Positions 14,991-22,310 of a DNA stretch of 22,310 nt are shown in pieces. A model generated the notes under the pieces. It was given only the letters and a program-made list of their open reading frames with translations, searched no databases and was not told the origin of the DNA. This stretch comes from CAWDLX01 sp046728155 (GTDB lineage: Bacteria; Actinomycetota; Actinomycetes; Mycobacteriales; Micromonosporaceae): the NCBI GenBank assembly GCA_046728155.1, contig JBKPDY010000170.1, positions 1 to 22,310 on the forward strand. Reading direction: 5' to 3'. The position numbers and the translations under genes were made by a program. How positions within the stretch are numbered: the first letter of the stretch is position 1; each line of letters opens with the position of its first letter.

Positions 14991-16372
14991 ATAGCCGCGA
15001 GCGTAACCATCCAGACGGCCCGCTAGCACCGCCGTCGGTCAGCGCGGGCCGGCGTTGGGCGGCCCGCGGGGCCATTGTCGCCGCGATAGCCGGCGTCCTT
15101 GTCCCGGTGATCGTCGCTGGGCTTCGCAGCTTGCCACTACTGGTACTTGGAGTAATCGGTGTTGCGATCAGCTTGGCGGGAGTGTGGCTGGGCCTCACCC
15201 ACCGGGGTGTGAGCCGGCTGGCGGGTGTGCTCGTCGCCGCGGTGGCCGTGCTTGGGGTGGTGGTCGTCTACGTCTTGGCCGAGTTCCTTCACATCGTTCT
15301 ACTCTCCGTCGCACTCTTGCTGATCGCCGGGCTTACCGCGCGGGCGGCACTTCGTGGCAGTGCCCGACCGGCTCCCGAGCATGAGGCTCCCCCACCCCGG
15401 AACCCATTTCTGATCATGAATACCCACTCGGGAGGCGGCAAGGTCGCCCGATTCGGGCTCGTGGAGAGCGCGGAGGCACTCGGCGCCCGTGTCGCACTGC
15501 TGGAGGGAGACAAGCAGGTTGATGTCGTCGCGGTCGCCCGCGAGGCAGTAGCACAGGGCGCCGACCTTCTCGGCGTGGCCGGTGGGGACGGCACCCAAGC
15601 CTTGGTCGCCGGAGTCGCCGCCGACGAGGGCATTCCGTTCCTGGTCATTTCGGCGGGCACCCGCAACCATTTCGCGCTTGACCTCGGCTTGGACCGTGGC
15701 GATCCGTCCCGTTGCCTGGACGCGCTCACCGACGGGGTGGAGCTGCACGTCGACCTGGGGTCGATCAACGGTCGGCCATTCGTGAACAACGCCTCGTTCG
15801 GCGCCTATGCCGAGTTGGTGCGGCGACCCGAGTACCGGGACGACAAGACCCATACAGCTCTGCAGGCACTGCCTGACCTTCTCGTCGGCCACTCGGGGCC
15901 GCGGCTGTATGCGCGGGCTGGGGAGGTGGTCATCGCGCGCCCTCAGGCCTTGCTCATCAGTAACAATCCATACGCGACCGACGACCCTGCCGGCTTGGGC
16001 CGGCGCGCACGACTCGACCGCGGAACGCTGGGGATAGTCGGAGTCCGGGTGGACAACGCCATGCAAGCCGCCAGTTTGCAGAGCGGCCTCGCGAGCGAGA
16101 GCGTTACTGTCACGTTGGCCGCGAGTGTCACTGTCACCGCCGACGCCAACGAGGTTCCAGTAGGGGTGGACGGCGAGTCGATAGTCGTGCGAACACCGGT
16201 CCGCTGCACGATACGCCCTGCAGCGCTACGAGTTCGGGTGCCCCGCTATCGCCCGGGACGTACCCAGACGCCGCCGCTGGACCGGGACCACATGCGCGTA
16301 CTGGCCACGATTGCGTTTCGTCGCCCGGGCGGAGCTCGCAGACAGATGGAGGGGCCGTATGAGGATGCGTGA
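14987..16372 (+). CDS. Membrane-anchored diacylglycerol-kinase-family (YegS/LCB5-like) lipid kinase
   Basis: This 461-aa protein (from GTG 14987; GTG 14981 is also in frame) has four N-terminal membrane helices at about 27-46, 48-70, 78-98 and 101-121, followed by a DAGK catalytic domain. Visible landmarks are the glycine-rich NTHSGGGK (N145), the nucleotide-binding GVAGGDGT (G199-T203), the TRNHFALDLGL region that in this family follows the substrate loop, and DLGSINGRPFVNNASFG. The C-terminal beta sandwich ends near VDGESIVV. Family enzymes phosphorylate diacylglycerol, polyprenol or sphingoid-type lipids with ATP; the lipid here is not predictable. GTG 14987 is favoured by its overlap with the stop of a small ORF, though no strong ribosome site precedes it. 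The 3' end overlaps the PAP2 gene by 14 bases. Confidence 0.88.
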   Translation: MNSRERNHPDGPLAPPSVSAGRRWAARGAIVAAIAGVLVPVIVAGLRSLPLLVLGVIGVAISLAGVWLGLTHRGVSRLAGVLVAAVAVLGVVVVYVLAEFLHIVLLSVALLLIAGLTARAALRGSARPAPEHEAPPPRNPFLIMNTHSGGGKVARFGLVESAEALGARVALLEGDKQVDVVAVAREAVAQGADLLGVAGGDGTQALVAGVAADEGIPFLVISAGTRNHFALDLGLDRGDPSRCLDALTDGVELHVDLGSINGRPFVNNASFGAYAELVRRPEYRDDKTHTALQALPDLLVGHSGPRLYARAGEVVIARPQALLISNNPYATDDPAGLGRRARLDRGTLGIVGVRVDNAMQAASLQSGLASESVTVTLAASVTVTADANEVPVGVDGESIVVRTPVRCTIRPAALRVRVPRYRPGRTQTPPLDRDHMRVLATIAFRRPGGARRQMEGPYEDA

Positions 16373-17039
16373 TGCTCCGGGGGCAAGGCTAGGCCGTGCC
16401 GCAGCACCCGTTGCCGATGGGGGTGGCCAGGTCGCCCGGGAACTGGACACAATCGACCGGGCTGTCTATCAGGCGATCGGAACCGTGCCGACTCCCCGCC
16501 TGGATGAGGCCATGGTCCGGATCTCCAACGCCGCGAACCGTTCCCGGTTGTGGCTTGGCTGCGCCACCATCATGGCCGCCCTCGGTGGCGGCCCGGGCCG
16601 GCGGGCGGCTCTGCTCGGCGTTGTCAGCGTCGGGTTCTCCTCGGCGGTGAGCAACCTCGTCCTGAAACCGTTGTGGGCCCGACGCCGGCCCGAACGACCC
16701 GCGACCGTCATCCCGATGCGCCGCCGGGTGCGGATGCCGACGTCGCAGTCCATGCCCTCCGGACACAGCGCCTCGGCGTTCGCCTTCGCCACCGCGGTGG
16801 GGTACGTACTCCCGGCCCTCTCGGTACCCTTGCACGCGGCCGCCACCGCCGTCGCGTACTCGCGAGTACACACCGGCGTGCACTACCCAGCGGACGTGAT
16901 CGCCGGGTCCGTCATCGGCACGAGCACGGCCGCCGTCGTCTGCCGCATACTTGACCGATCTTGCGGATCGCCCAAGACCACTCCGCATGGGATCTCCAGG
17001 ATGCCGGCCCTCGGCTGTCGAGGAGCATCGCAGCGCTAG
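16359..17039 (+). CDS. PAP2-family membrane lipid-phosphate phosphatase
   Basis: This 226-aa protein has a complete PAP2 phosphatase signature: K103-x6-R110-P111, PSGH at 133-136 and S168-R169...H175...D179 (SR-x5-H-x3-D). Family enzymes dephosphorylate phosphatidic acid, undecaprenyl pyrophosphate or similar lipids at the membrane. There are about three or four hydrophobic stretches, fewer than the usual six, so the short LGVVSVGFSSAVSNLVL and ATAVGYVLPALSVPLHAAA segments probably span the membrane. ATG 16359 was chosen for the GGAGGGG at 16348-16354. It lies inside the end of the kinase gene (14-base overlap), so the pair is coupled and may form a phosphorylation/dephosphorylation cycle on one lipid. 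In many actinobacteria PAP2 and DAGK domains are fused in one protein; here they are separate. Confidence 0.9.
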   Translation: MRMRDAPGARLGRAAAPVADGGGQVARELDTIDRAVYQAIGTVPTPRLDEAMVRISNAANRSRLWLGCATIMAALGGGPGRRAALLGVVSVGFSSAVSNLVLKPLWARRRPERPATVIPMRRRVRMPTSQSMPSGHSASAFAFATAVGYVLPALSVPLHAAATAVAYSRVHTGVHYPADVIAGSVIGTSTAAVVCRILDRSCGSPKTTPHGISRMPALGCRGASQR

Positions 17040-17518
17040 TGACGAATCGCATCAAGGCCGGTCAAGCGCGAGAGACTCGGTGAGATCCGCGTGATGCCCT
17101 TGTGAAGGGAGCAACGTGCGACCGGGTCGGACTGTTGAGCACTCCCCTGACTGTCCCAGGATGTCCGGAGTCCTAGGTCAAGATTGTGCCCCGCAGTGGT
17201 CAGGAGACGCAGCGCCGATGCGATGTCGTGTCCGCCCGTTCGGGACGTGAACACTGTGTCTATTCGTTGAGGCAGGTCGCTACCGCAGGTTACTGATCCA
17301 ATGTCCACAGTAGATTGACCGCAGAAGAGCGAAAGTATAGCTGGTTCCTGGACGCCTAGTGGCTGAACTGAATCGAGGCGGAGCTCGCCGCCCTGCGTTG
17401 CTTCGGCCTCGGGCACCGACCAGGGCGGCCACGAAGAACAAGGCGACGCCGTGACTACGTACGTCCGGCGGCGTAATGGCACGGCGTAGCCCCAGCGCCC
17501 CTCAGCCATCAAATCCAA
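17036..17518 (-). CDS. Uncertain hypothetical ORF in the gap between two convergent genes
   Basis: A 160-codon minus-strand frame lies in the 550-base gap between PAP2 and the GGDEF gene, its stop overlapping that of PAP2. It has no ribosome site before ATG 17518 and only moderate third-position GC. The middle (SLFCGQSTVDIGSVTCGSD, then RTGGHDIASALRLLTTAGHN) could be a short strand-helix fold, but I recognise no family. It may be a real small orphan, a truncated gene or chance. Confidence 0.25.
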   Translation of the reverse strand: MDLMAEGRWGYAVPLRRRTYVVTASPCSSWPPWSVPEAEATQGGELRLDSVQPLGVQEPAILSLFCGQSTVDIGSVTCGSDLPQRIDTVFTSRTGGHDIASALRLLTTAGHNLDLGLRTSWDSQGSAQQSDPVARCSLHKGITRISPSLSRLTGLDAIRH

Positions 17519-17591
17519 GATCCGAAAACTGAGTGGCGGGCCAATTACCAGGCCGAGTTCCGCGCCGAGGCGTTGCCAGCCGTGGGACGCC

Positions 17592-20500
17592 TCATGTGGC
17601 CGCTGAGCCGTCGGAGCCTCGATCTACGTCATGTGTACTGTAATTTGCTGCCTCGGTGAGCGGTAGCGCTGGTGCGTAAAGGAAGCCTTGGCCGTAGCGG
17701 GCTCCCGCAGCCTTGGCCAGGTGCAGGCCGTCGGTGTCCTCGACGCCATCCACGATGAGATCCAGGTTGAGTCGACGGCACAGGCCCGACACGACCTGGA
17801 GGAGGATGAGGTCGCGGGCTCTGTGGTCGGGTTCAGTGAGGAAGGACTTGTCGGTCTTGACGAGGTCGAACACGGGTTGGCGGAGACGTCCCAAGGACGC
17901 GTAGCCGGTGCCGTAGTTGTCGAAGGCTATGCGGACGCCGGCACGGCGTAGCTCGGCGAGGTCGTTCCAAGCCGGGTTGCGGTCGTCGGCAACCGCGAAC
18001 AGGGCGTCGGTCATTTCGAGAACGATCAGGCGTGGGTCAACGCCAGCCTCGACGATGCGGTCGCGCATCGTGGCGATGAAGTCGGCTTGGCGCAGCTGTC
18101 GGGCGTAGACGTTGACGCTGACGTAGCGCGGGGAGGCAGTGCCGGATGGGTTGAGGACGGGCAGCGCGGCGATCGCCTGCTCGAGGACCCAGGATCCGAG
18201 CACCACGATGAGGTCAGTGTCCTCGGCCGCGGCGATGACCTCACGCGGCCCCATCGGATGATCGTTGTCGTGTCGGACGACGGCTTCGAAGCCGACCGCG
18301 TCGGCTGTGGCCAGATCGACGATGGGTTGGTAGTGCACGTCCAGGTGGCCGTTGGCAAGGGCGTCTTCAAGACGGTGCCGGTCTTCGACGCGTTGGCGGC
18401 TCGGGATGGGCATACCGTGGTGGTACTCGCGCCACTGCCCCTTGCCCGCGGCCTTGGCGCTATAGAGAGCGCTATCGGCCTCGCGCAGCAGCGTGTCGGT
18501 CCTGCCGGAGCCGGAGTGGTAAGCCAGACCGATGGTGGCCTGACAGTTCAGCGTGACGTCGTCGACGCTGGCTGGGGCGGCGAGCTTGGCGGCGATGCGT
18601 TCGGCCACATCGCGGACGGCGTCGACACCGGTGACGTTGCGAAGCAGCACCGCGAACTCGTCGCCGCCGAGGCGGGCCGCCAAGTCGTCGGCGCGCAGGC
18701 AGTCCTGGATGCGGCAGGCGACCTCAGCGAGCAGTCGGTCGCCGACCTCGTGGCCGTAGGTATCATTGACGGTCTTGAAGTCGTCGAGGTCGATGAAGAG
18801 CGCGGCCCGACCGGATCGGGACGGGCGGCGACGTTCCGCGAGCTGCTCGGCGGCATCGTCGCTGGCGTGGAGTTCGTCGTTGAACAACCGCGCGTTGGCC
18901 AGGCCGGTCAGCGGGTCGTGGCTGGCCCGGAACGCCAGGTCGGCTCGCAGGTGACGTTCGGCGGTGATGTCCCGCAAGGTCGTCACGACGCCGTTGACGG
19001 TGGGGTCACCGTGCAGATCGCGTGACCGCACCCAGACGATGACCTCACCATCGGCCCGGGGCACGGTCGCCTCGGCCCCGTTCGTCGCGGTCCACCAGCC
19101 AGACGGCGCCGGCCCACCGTCGAGCAGCTCATCAATCGGATGGCCGGTGATGTCTTGGCCGAACATGCCCAGGGCCGACGGCGTGGCATAAGCGACGACA
19201 CCGCCGCGGCTGATCAGCGTCACGTCGTCGCTGGTGAGCACCAGGGTGCGAAAGTAACGCTCGCGCTCCTCCGCCTGCAGCTCGGCGAGCAGCTCGGTGC
19301 GGCGCACGGCGGAGGCGGCCTGGTCGGCCAGGGCGCGCAGCACCGGGTCGAGCTCAGCCAGGTCCTCGGCCGGGGCGTGCACGATCAACACTAGGCCCCC
19401 CTGGTCATGAGCCGTATCCGGTGAGCCTGCGGCGGGCCTTTGCGGCTGCTGGGGGCCGGACGTCAGGTCCAGAACAATCTCGTCGACGTCCGAGTCCGTG
19501 TCGGCCGTGTGCTCACTATCAGCAGATGCTCGACGCGCTTGGTGATCCGTGCGCGATGCGACCATGACCTCACCGGGCGAAATCATCGAGGTGATCGCGC
19601 GTGCCGCCCCCGACACGACCTGTTCCCGCCTGGTGGCCAGCATGAACTCTCGGGAGGCCACCTGCATTGCCTGCTCCCGTTCGGCGCGGCGACGAGCATC
19701 CTGCGCGGCCAACAACACTCGGACCGGGACGAGCGCCCCGACCGCGGCGGACACGACACCGATCGCCACACCGGTCGTGACCACACCCGAGGTGGCCTGC
19801 ACCAGCAGGGCCGTCGGGGCGACCAACAACCCGACGGCAACCATGCCGAGTCGCAATGGGCCGACCTGGTTGCGGCCCAGCCCGGGCGAGGCCATCCGCG
19901 ACATCGACGCCGTTAAGGCCGCCGCCCCGCACAGCAGGCTTAACCCTGTGAATCCCAGGTCCGCAGCCCTGCCCGTTGACGATGAGCCACGCAGCAGCAG
20001 CTCGGCGGAGAAGAATTCGGCCGCGAGCAACCACCCGACGGCGGTGGCCACCAGGGCCAGCGAAACGTTGGTGCGCCACACCAGCAGCACCCGTGCCGCA
20101 GTCGCCAGCAGCGTGGCATACCCGACCAAGCTGGCGATTATGATCAGCCTGCCAACGCCACTCGTCGGCATCACCGCCAACGCTGGTTGGACCAGCACGA
20201 TCCACACCACCAGTGACACGGCAAGGCTCAACGCGGCTGTGTCCAGCAGAACGGGCCATTCCTGCGACGGCAGCCGTGGCCTCCCGAGCAACAGCAGCCC
20301 CACCGCCAACGGCAGATACGCCACGAGAATGGATACGTCCCAGAGTCGGGGGTACGCCTCAGGAACCAACCGATCCGAGGTAAGCGCGAACAGGACGGCG
20401 CCGACCCCAAGCACAGCCACCGCCGCGCCAATAAGCACCCAGCCCAACCAGCGCTGCGGCCGGAATATGGACACGCCAAGGCCGACCGCGGCTAGGCCGT

Positions 20501-20651
20501 CCACGCCGATCAGGCCTACTGCGGCCGGTGGGGACAGCACCACCTCATAACTGAGCACAGCAACGAACGCGACAGCCGCACATGCGATTCGCGCTGCCCA
20601 TAGCCATGCTCCCCGGTCTCCACGACCGCCGAGGAGCCGTGGATCACGCAT
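17592..20651 (-). CDS. Membrane-bound PAS-GGDEF-EAL protein with degenerate EAL domain
   Basis: This is about 1019 aa from ATG 20651. In-frame ATG 20687 and TTG 20741 are alternatives, and none has a strong ribosome site. The first 330 residues hold about nine membrane helices, then a helical linker, a region with an acidic insertion that may be a GAF-like fold (about 335-460), a PAS domain (about 465-570), GGDEF (about 590-740) and EAL (about 760-1005). The diguanylate cyclase site GGDEF (662-666) is intact, and the product-inhibition motif RADD (653-656) is present. The EAL domain reads EAV (E789), keeps VNV and K in VKTDKSF, but has FDNYGTG for DDFGTG (second D to N912), VDGVE for AEGVE (E to D968) and MTD for TE. 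It is therefore probably a c-di-GMP synthase whose EAL domain is inactive or a sensor. No neighbour suggests its target. Confidence 0.92.
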   Translation of the reverse strand: MRDPRLLGGRGDRGAWLWAARIACAAVAFVAVLSYEVVLSPPAAVGLIGVDGLAAVGLGVSIFRPQRWLGWVLIGAAVAVLGVGAVLFALTSDRLVPEAYPRLWDVSILVAYLPLAVGLLLLGRPRLPSQEWPVLLDTAALSLAVSLVVWIVLVQPALAVMPTSGVGRLIIIASLVGYATLLATAARVLLVWRTNVSLALVATAVGWLLAAEFFSAELLLRGSSSTGRAADLGFTGLSLLCGAAALTASMSRMASPGLGRNQVGPLRLGMVAVGLLVAPTALLVQATSGVVTTGVAIGVVSAAVGALVPVRVLLAAQDARRRAEREQAMQVASREFMLATRREQVVSGAARAITSMISPGEVMVASRTDHQARRASADSEHTADTDSDVDEIVLDLTSGPQQPQRPAAGSPDTAHDQGGLVLIVHAPAEDLAELDPVLRALADQAASAVRRTELLAELQAEERERYFRTLVLTSDDVTLISRGGVVAYATPSALGMFGQDITGHPIDELLDGGPAPSGWWTATNGAEATVPRADGEVIVWVRSRDLHGDPTVNGVVTTLRDITAERHLRADLAFRASHDPLTGLANARLFNDELHASDDAAEQLAERRRPSRSGRAALFIDLDDFKTVNDTYGHEVGDRLLAEVACRIQDCLRADDLAARLGGDEFAVLLRNVTGVDAVRDVAERIAAKLAAPASVDDVTLNCQATIGLAYHSGSGRTDTLLREADSALYSAKAAGKGQWREYHHGMPIPSRQRVEDRHRLEDALANGHLDVHYQPIVDLATADAVGFEAVVRHDNDHPMGPREVIAAAEDTDLIVVLGSWVLEQAIAALPVLNPSGTASPRYVSVNVYARQLRQADFIATMRDRIVEAGVDPRLIVLEMTDALFAVADDRNPAWNDLAELRRAGVRIAFDNYGTGYASLGRLRQPVFDLVKTDKSFLTEPDHRARDLILLQVVSGLCRRLNLDLIVDGVEDTDGLHLAKAAGARYGQGFLYAPALPLTEAANYSTHDVDRGSDGSAAT

Positions 20652-20741
20652 AGCTTCTAGGCTAGCGGGGCAGCCATGCCTGATCATTTGGAGATTCGCG
20701 GGACGCTCCGCGAGCCCAGATGCTGCAGTTGATATTGACAA

Positions 20742-21203
20742 CTCAACGACGTCATCGTCGCGAATGCCCGCGCGAGGGCCGGTACGGGACCAGCCTCGAG
20801 ACTCTCGTCGAGTGCGGCGAGGACATTTCTCATCGCTGGGCTCCGGGCCGGATCCTCGCCAGTGATCCCGGCAGCGCGTCGCGGCTCACCGTCATGGGAT
20901 GCCCGTGCGCCAACATCACCAGCTTCCCCAGTGAGCTGCTGGGGGAGCCGACTCCAAGCAACCGATTCGCAACCCCGTCACCAACGATGTCGTGGCCAGC
21001 ACGCTCCCTGCACACTCAACGTGCCATCGTCCGGCTTCATGGATGTGCTCCGCGTGGCGCGTCAGTCTGTGGCCTGACGAGCGCAGCGACCATCTCGGCC
21101 TGCGTCCTGGATAGCGGCGCGTTGGGCGGCTGAAGGTACGGGAACACACCGGACGCCGGCACCCTGGCCCGGTCCACGCCATCGCTGATGACTCCGACCG
21201 CAT
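20742..21203. other. Gap with no recognisable gene
   Basis: About 460 bases upstream of the GGDEF-EAL gene. Overlapping open frames on both strands have no ribosome sites, no domain matches and weak codon bias. One minus-strand frame (21015-20830) contains HDIVGDGVANRLLGVGSP and SLGKLVMLAHGHPM, which looks protein-like but stays unidentified. The GGDEF-EAL promoter should lie at its left end, but no clear -35/-10 could be fixed. Confidence 0.35.
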
Positions 21204-21617
21204 TTACTCGATCGCTCGGGCCCGGAGACCGGGACAGGCGTGCCCACGTCGAACAGTCAGTCCGCTGCTCTTGGGGGATTCGGAGAACGGCTCCGATGCG
21301 CCGGTGCTCGCTTCGTACGACCTGCGCGGGTGACGAACTGGGTGCCGGCCCAGTACAACAACTCGGTCTTGATGGTGATCACAGGTTTCCGCAAAGCGCG
21401 TTATCGAAGCTATCCCCGACGCTGCCGGCAGACGGGGCGATGCCCGCGTCGTGCAGGCTCCCTCAATGACCACGTGCCGGTTCGCCTTTAGCGCAGGTTT
21501 TCCATCCTTGACCGCAGTGGCAACGTCGACGGCATCCAACCCAAGCTCGACGAGACGCTTCCTTGTCGTGCGCCCGGTAATTGGTGCTCCTTCATCTCGT
21601 ATGACATCGACCAGCAC
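21204..21617 (-). CDS. Uncertain hypothetical ORF, possibly decayed
   Basis: A 137-codon minus-strand frame. The first 50 residues look protein-like (RTTRKRLVELGLDAVDVATA, then VKDGKPALKANRHVVIEG), with helix-rich segments that could belong to a DNA-binding protein, but no family is recognised. The second half is low quality. In another frame of the same strand, near 21330-21400, the peptide ITIKTELLYWAGTQFVTRAG reads better than the annotated frame. That suggests a frameshifted pseudogene. No ribosome site is visible at ATG 21617. Confidence 0.3.
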   Translation of the reverse strand: MLVDVIRDEGAPITGRTTRKRLVELGLDAVDVATAVKDGKPALKANRHVVIEGACTTRASPRLPAASGIASITRFAETCDHHQDRVVVLGRHPVRHPRRSYEASTGASEPFSESPKSSGLTVRRGHACPGLRARAIE

Positions 21618-21715
21618 ACCAGTCGGACCCCGCTTGAAGCGACTCCGGCTAGTCGATCTTCCTCTCTGGCTTGTGACTGCTTCGGGTCCAGGCGGCCATT
21701 GCCAAGGTGGGGCGC

Positions 21716-21912
21716 ATGTCCGGCCCAGTCGACGCGATCGACCTGGACTATGCCTACCAAGACTTCGACCGCTTGGACATCGAGGAGTGGCGCCTTCGCC
21801 TCAATCCGGGTGACCGTCCCGGGGCAAGGGCCGACCGCGCGCCGGCATGCCGGACTGTAGCGGGCACAACCTGCTCACGACGTGGTCGGAGGACTGGGCT
21901 TCCCTGCGCTGA
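21716..21912 (+). pseudogene. Possible short frameshifted gene
   Basis: ATG 21716 has AAGGTGGGG upstream and opens a frame with strong GC third positions (SGPVDAIDLDYAYQDFDRLD, then IEEWRLRLNPGDRPG). After about 21815-21840 the better-looking peptide continues one frame over (GHNLLTTWSEDWASLR) and ends at the TGA at 21910-21912, overlapping the convergent gene. Read without a shift, the first frame stays open to the window edge antisense to a likely real gene. A single frameshift or sequencing error would explain both halves. No family is recognised. Confidence 0.25.
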
Positions 21913-22096
21913 GACCGTCGACCCGCTTCCACCCCTCGCCGCCGTCCTGCCGGATGAGGCCTTGGAGGATGCGCCACACCACTTTCTTGTCCGTGGTGCG
22001 GTAGCTGCCGTCCCGGTCGCGCCACTCGCCGCCGTGCCAGCGCACCTGGTAGCGACCGTCGTCCATGTGGTCGACCCACACGTCGCGGCGGGTCAT
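21875..22096 (-). CDS. Small basic/aromatic hypothetical protein
   Basis: This 73-aa protein starts at ATG 22096, with GGGGGAC three bases upstream as a close ribosome site. It reads RRDVWVDHMDDGRYQVRWHG, then GEWRDRDGSYRTTDKKVVWR and ILQGLIRQDGGEGWKRVD. This is a strand-strand-turn-helix pattern rich in W, R and D, similar in style to small DUF2188-like or phage/plasmid-borne proteins. Longer upstream in-frame starts exist, but they would cross the promoter region of the divergent lipoprotein gene. There are no membrane helices. It is divergent from the secreted-protein gene at 22168, with 71 bases between the starts. Function unknown. Confidence 0.6.
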   Translation of the reverse strand: MTRRDVWVDHMDDGRYQVRWHGGEWRDRDGSYRTTDKKVVWRILQGLIRQDGGEGWKRVDGLSAGKPSPPTTS

Positions 22097-22167
22097 CGTC
22101 CCCCGCTGCCCATTCCACCAAATTCTCAGCCCTTTTGCCCTAGAGTCCTGGAGATGGAGGAAGGACA

Positions 22168-22310
22168 ATGCGCGTGCGACCTTGGTGGGTTCTCTTGGTG
22201 CCGCTGCTATGCGGCGCATGCACTGGCCTGCAGGTGGGGGAGGCCGTACCGATCCTGCCCGAGGATACGGCTTCGCCGTCTCCGCAGCCACAAGTGGCAC
22301 AGCCGTGGTG
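22168..22310 (+). CDS. Secreted protein or lipoprotein, N-terminal part (cut by window edge)
   Basis: ATG 22168 is preceded by GGAGGAAGGA (22156-22165), a strong ribosome site. The 47 visible codons read MRVRPWWVLLVPLLCGACTG and continue as a proline/serine-rich segment (ASPSPQPQVAQPW). This is a short signal peptide: basic n-region, hydrophobic core, then a cysteine near residue 15 or 18 in a lipobox-like LLCGAC, although the -3 position is not the usual leucine. A lipoprotein with a flexible P/S linker after the anchor is likely. The functional domain lies outside the window. Confidence 0.65.
   Translation, partial: MRVRPWWVLLVPLLCGACTGLQVGEAVPILPEDTASPSPQPQVAQPW

Noticed and set aside
13158..17518. 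Similar short peptides (CGQ-TV and HDI) in the minus strand of two intergenic regions, around 13520/13290 and 17320/17225, suggesting a duplicated decayed gene.
   Set aside because: Only two 9-base matches are shared, with very different spacing (about 235 versus 95 bases) and in inconsistent frames. About that many 9-mer matches are expected by chance between regions of this size.
18087..19025. A 312-codon plus-strand frame inside the GGDEF-EAL gene.
   Set aside because: It is antisense to intact GGDEF and EAL motifs, and its peptide is a low-complexity G/V/D-rich shadow.
19549..20550. A 333-codon plus-strand frame opposite the membrane domain of the GGDEF-EAL gene.
   Set aside because: Its S/T/A/R-rich composition is the typical antisense image of a hydrophobic domain, and it has no ribosome site.

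Overview
The window is high-GC DNA with GTG/ATG starts, purine-rich ribosome binding sites and strongly GC-biased third codon positions. The protein families also point to a filamentous or soil actinobacterium: an actinobacterial-type DnaG of about 617 aa, DrrA-like ABC exporters, YtxH-like and HdeD-like small membrane proteins, GH15 trehalase-like enzymes and a pSAM2-type integrase. I cannot name the genus from the sequence alone.

Region 1 (1-5700) looks like conserved chromosome. A MarR-family regulator runs off the left edge on the minus strand. Divergent from it is the DNA primase gene dnaG. A hypothetical protein starts one base after the dnaG stop, and then comes a three-gene ABC-2 exporter (one ATPase, two different permeases). 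A hairpin separates this rightward run from a convergent YtxH-like gene.

Region 2 (5870-7680) is a tRNA-anchored insertion site: tRNA-Asn(GTT), then a CAT-anticodon tRNA that looks like the lysidine-type tRNA-Ile2, followed directly by a decayed tyrosine integrase. The integrase reading frame is broken in several places, and its catalytic tyrosine codon position is now a stop. This looks like the scar of an actinomycete integrative element. What follows may be accessory or rearranged DNA.

Region 3 (7683-17039) is an accessory metabolic and envelope block. A minus-strand pair, an SCP2-like protein and a glycogen-debranching-type glycosidase overlapping by ATGA, diverges from a plus-strand GH15 glucoamylase/trehalase-like enzyme across about 1 kb that holds no convincing gene. 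Then come a coiled-coil protein, an HdeD-like six-helix membrane protein, and a lipid-phosphate unit: a membrane-anchored diacylglycerol-kinase-family enzyme overlapping a PAP2 phosphatase. A 35-codon ORF may be coupled to the kinase by a GTGA overlap. Together the block suggests storage or compatible sugar turnover plus lipid-phosphate handling under stress. That functional link is inference.

Region 4 (17040-22310) has a large minus-strand membrane-PAS-GGDEF-EAL protein. Its GGDEF site and inhibitory site are intact, but its EAL domain has lost several metal or catalytic residues. Then comes about 1 kb of poorly coding, possibly decayed DNA, and finally a small minus-strand protein divergent from a secreted or lipoprotein gene cut by the right edge.
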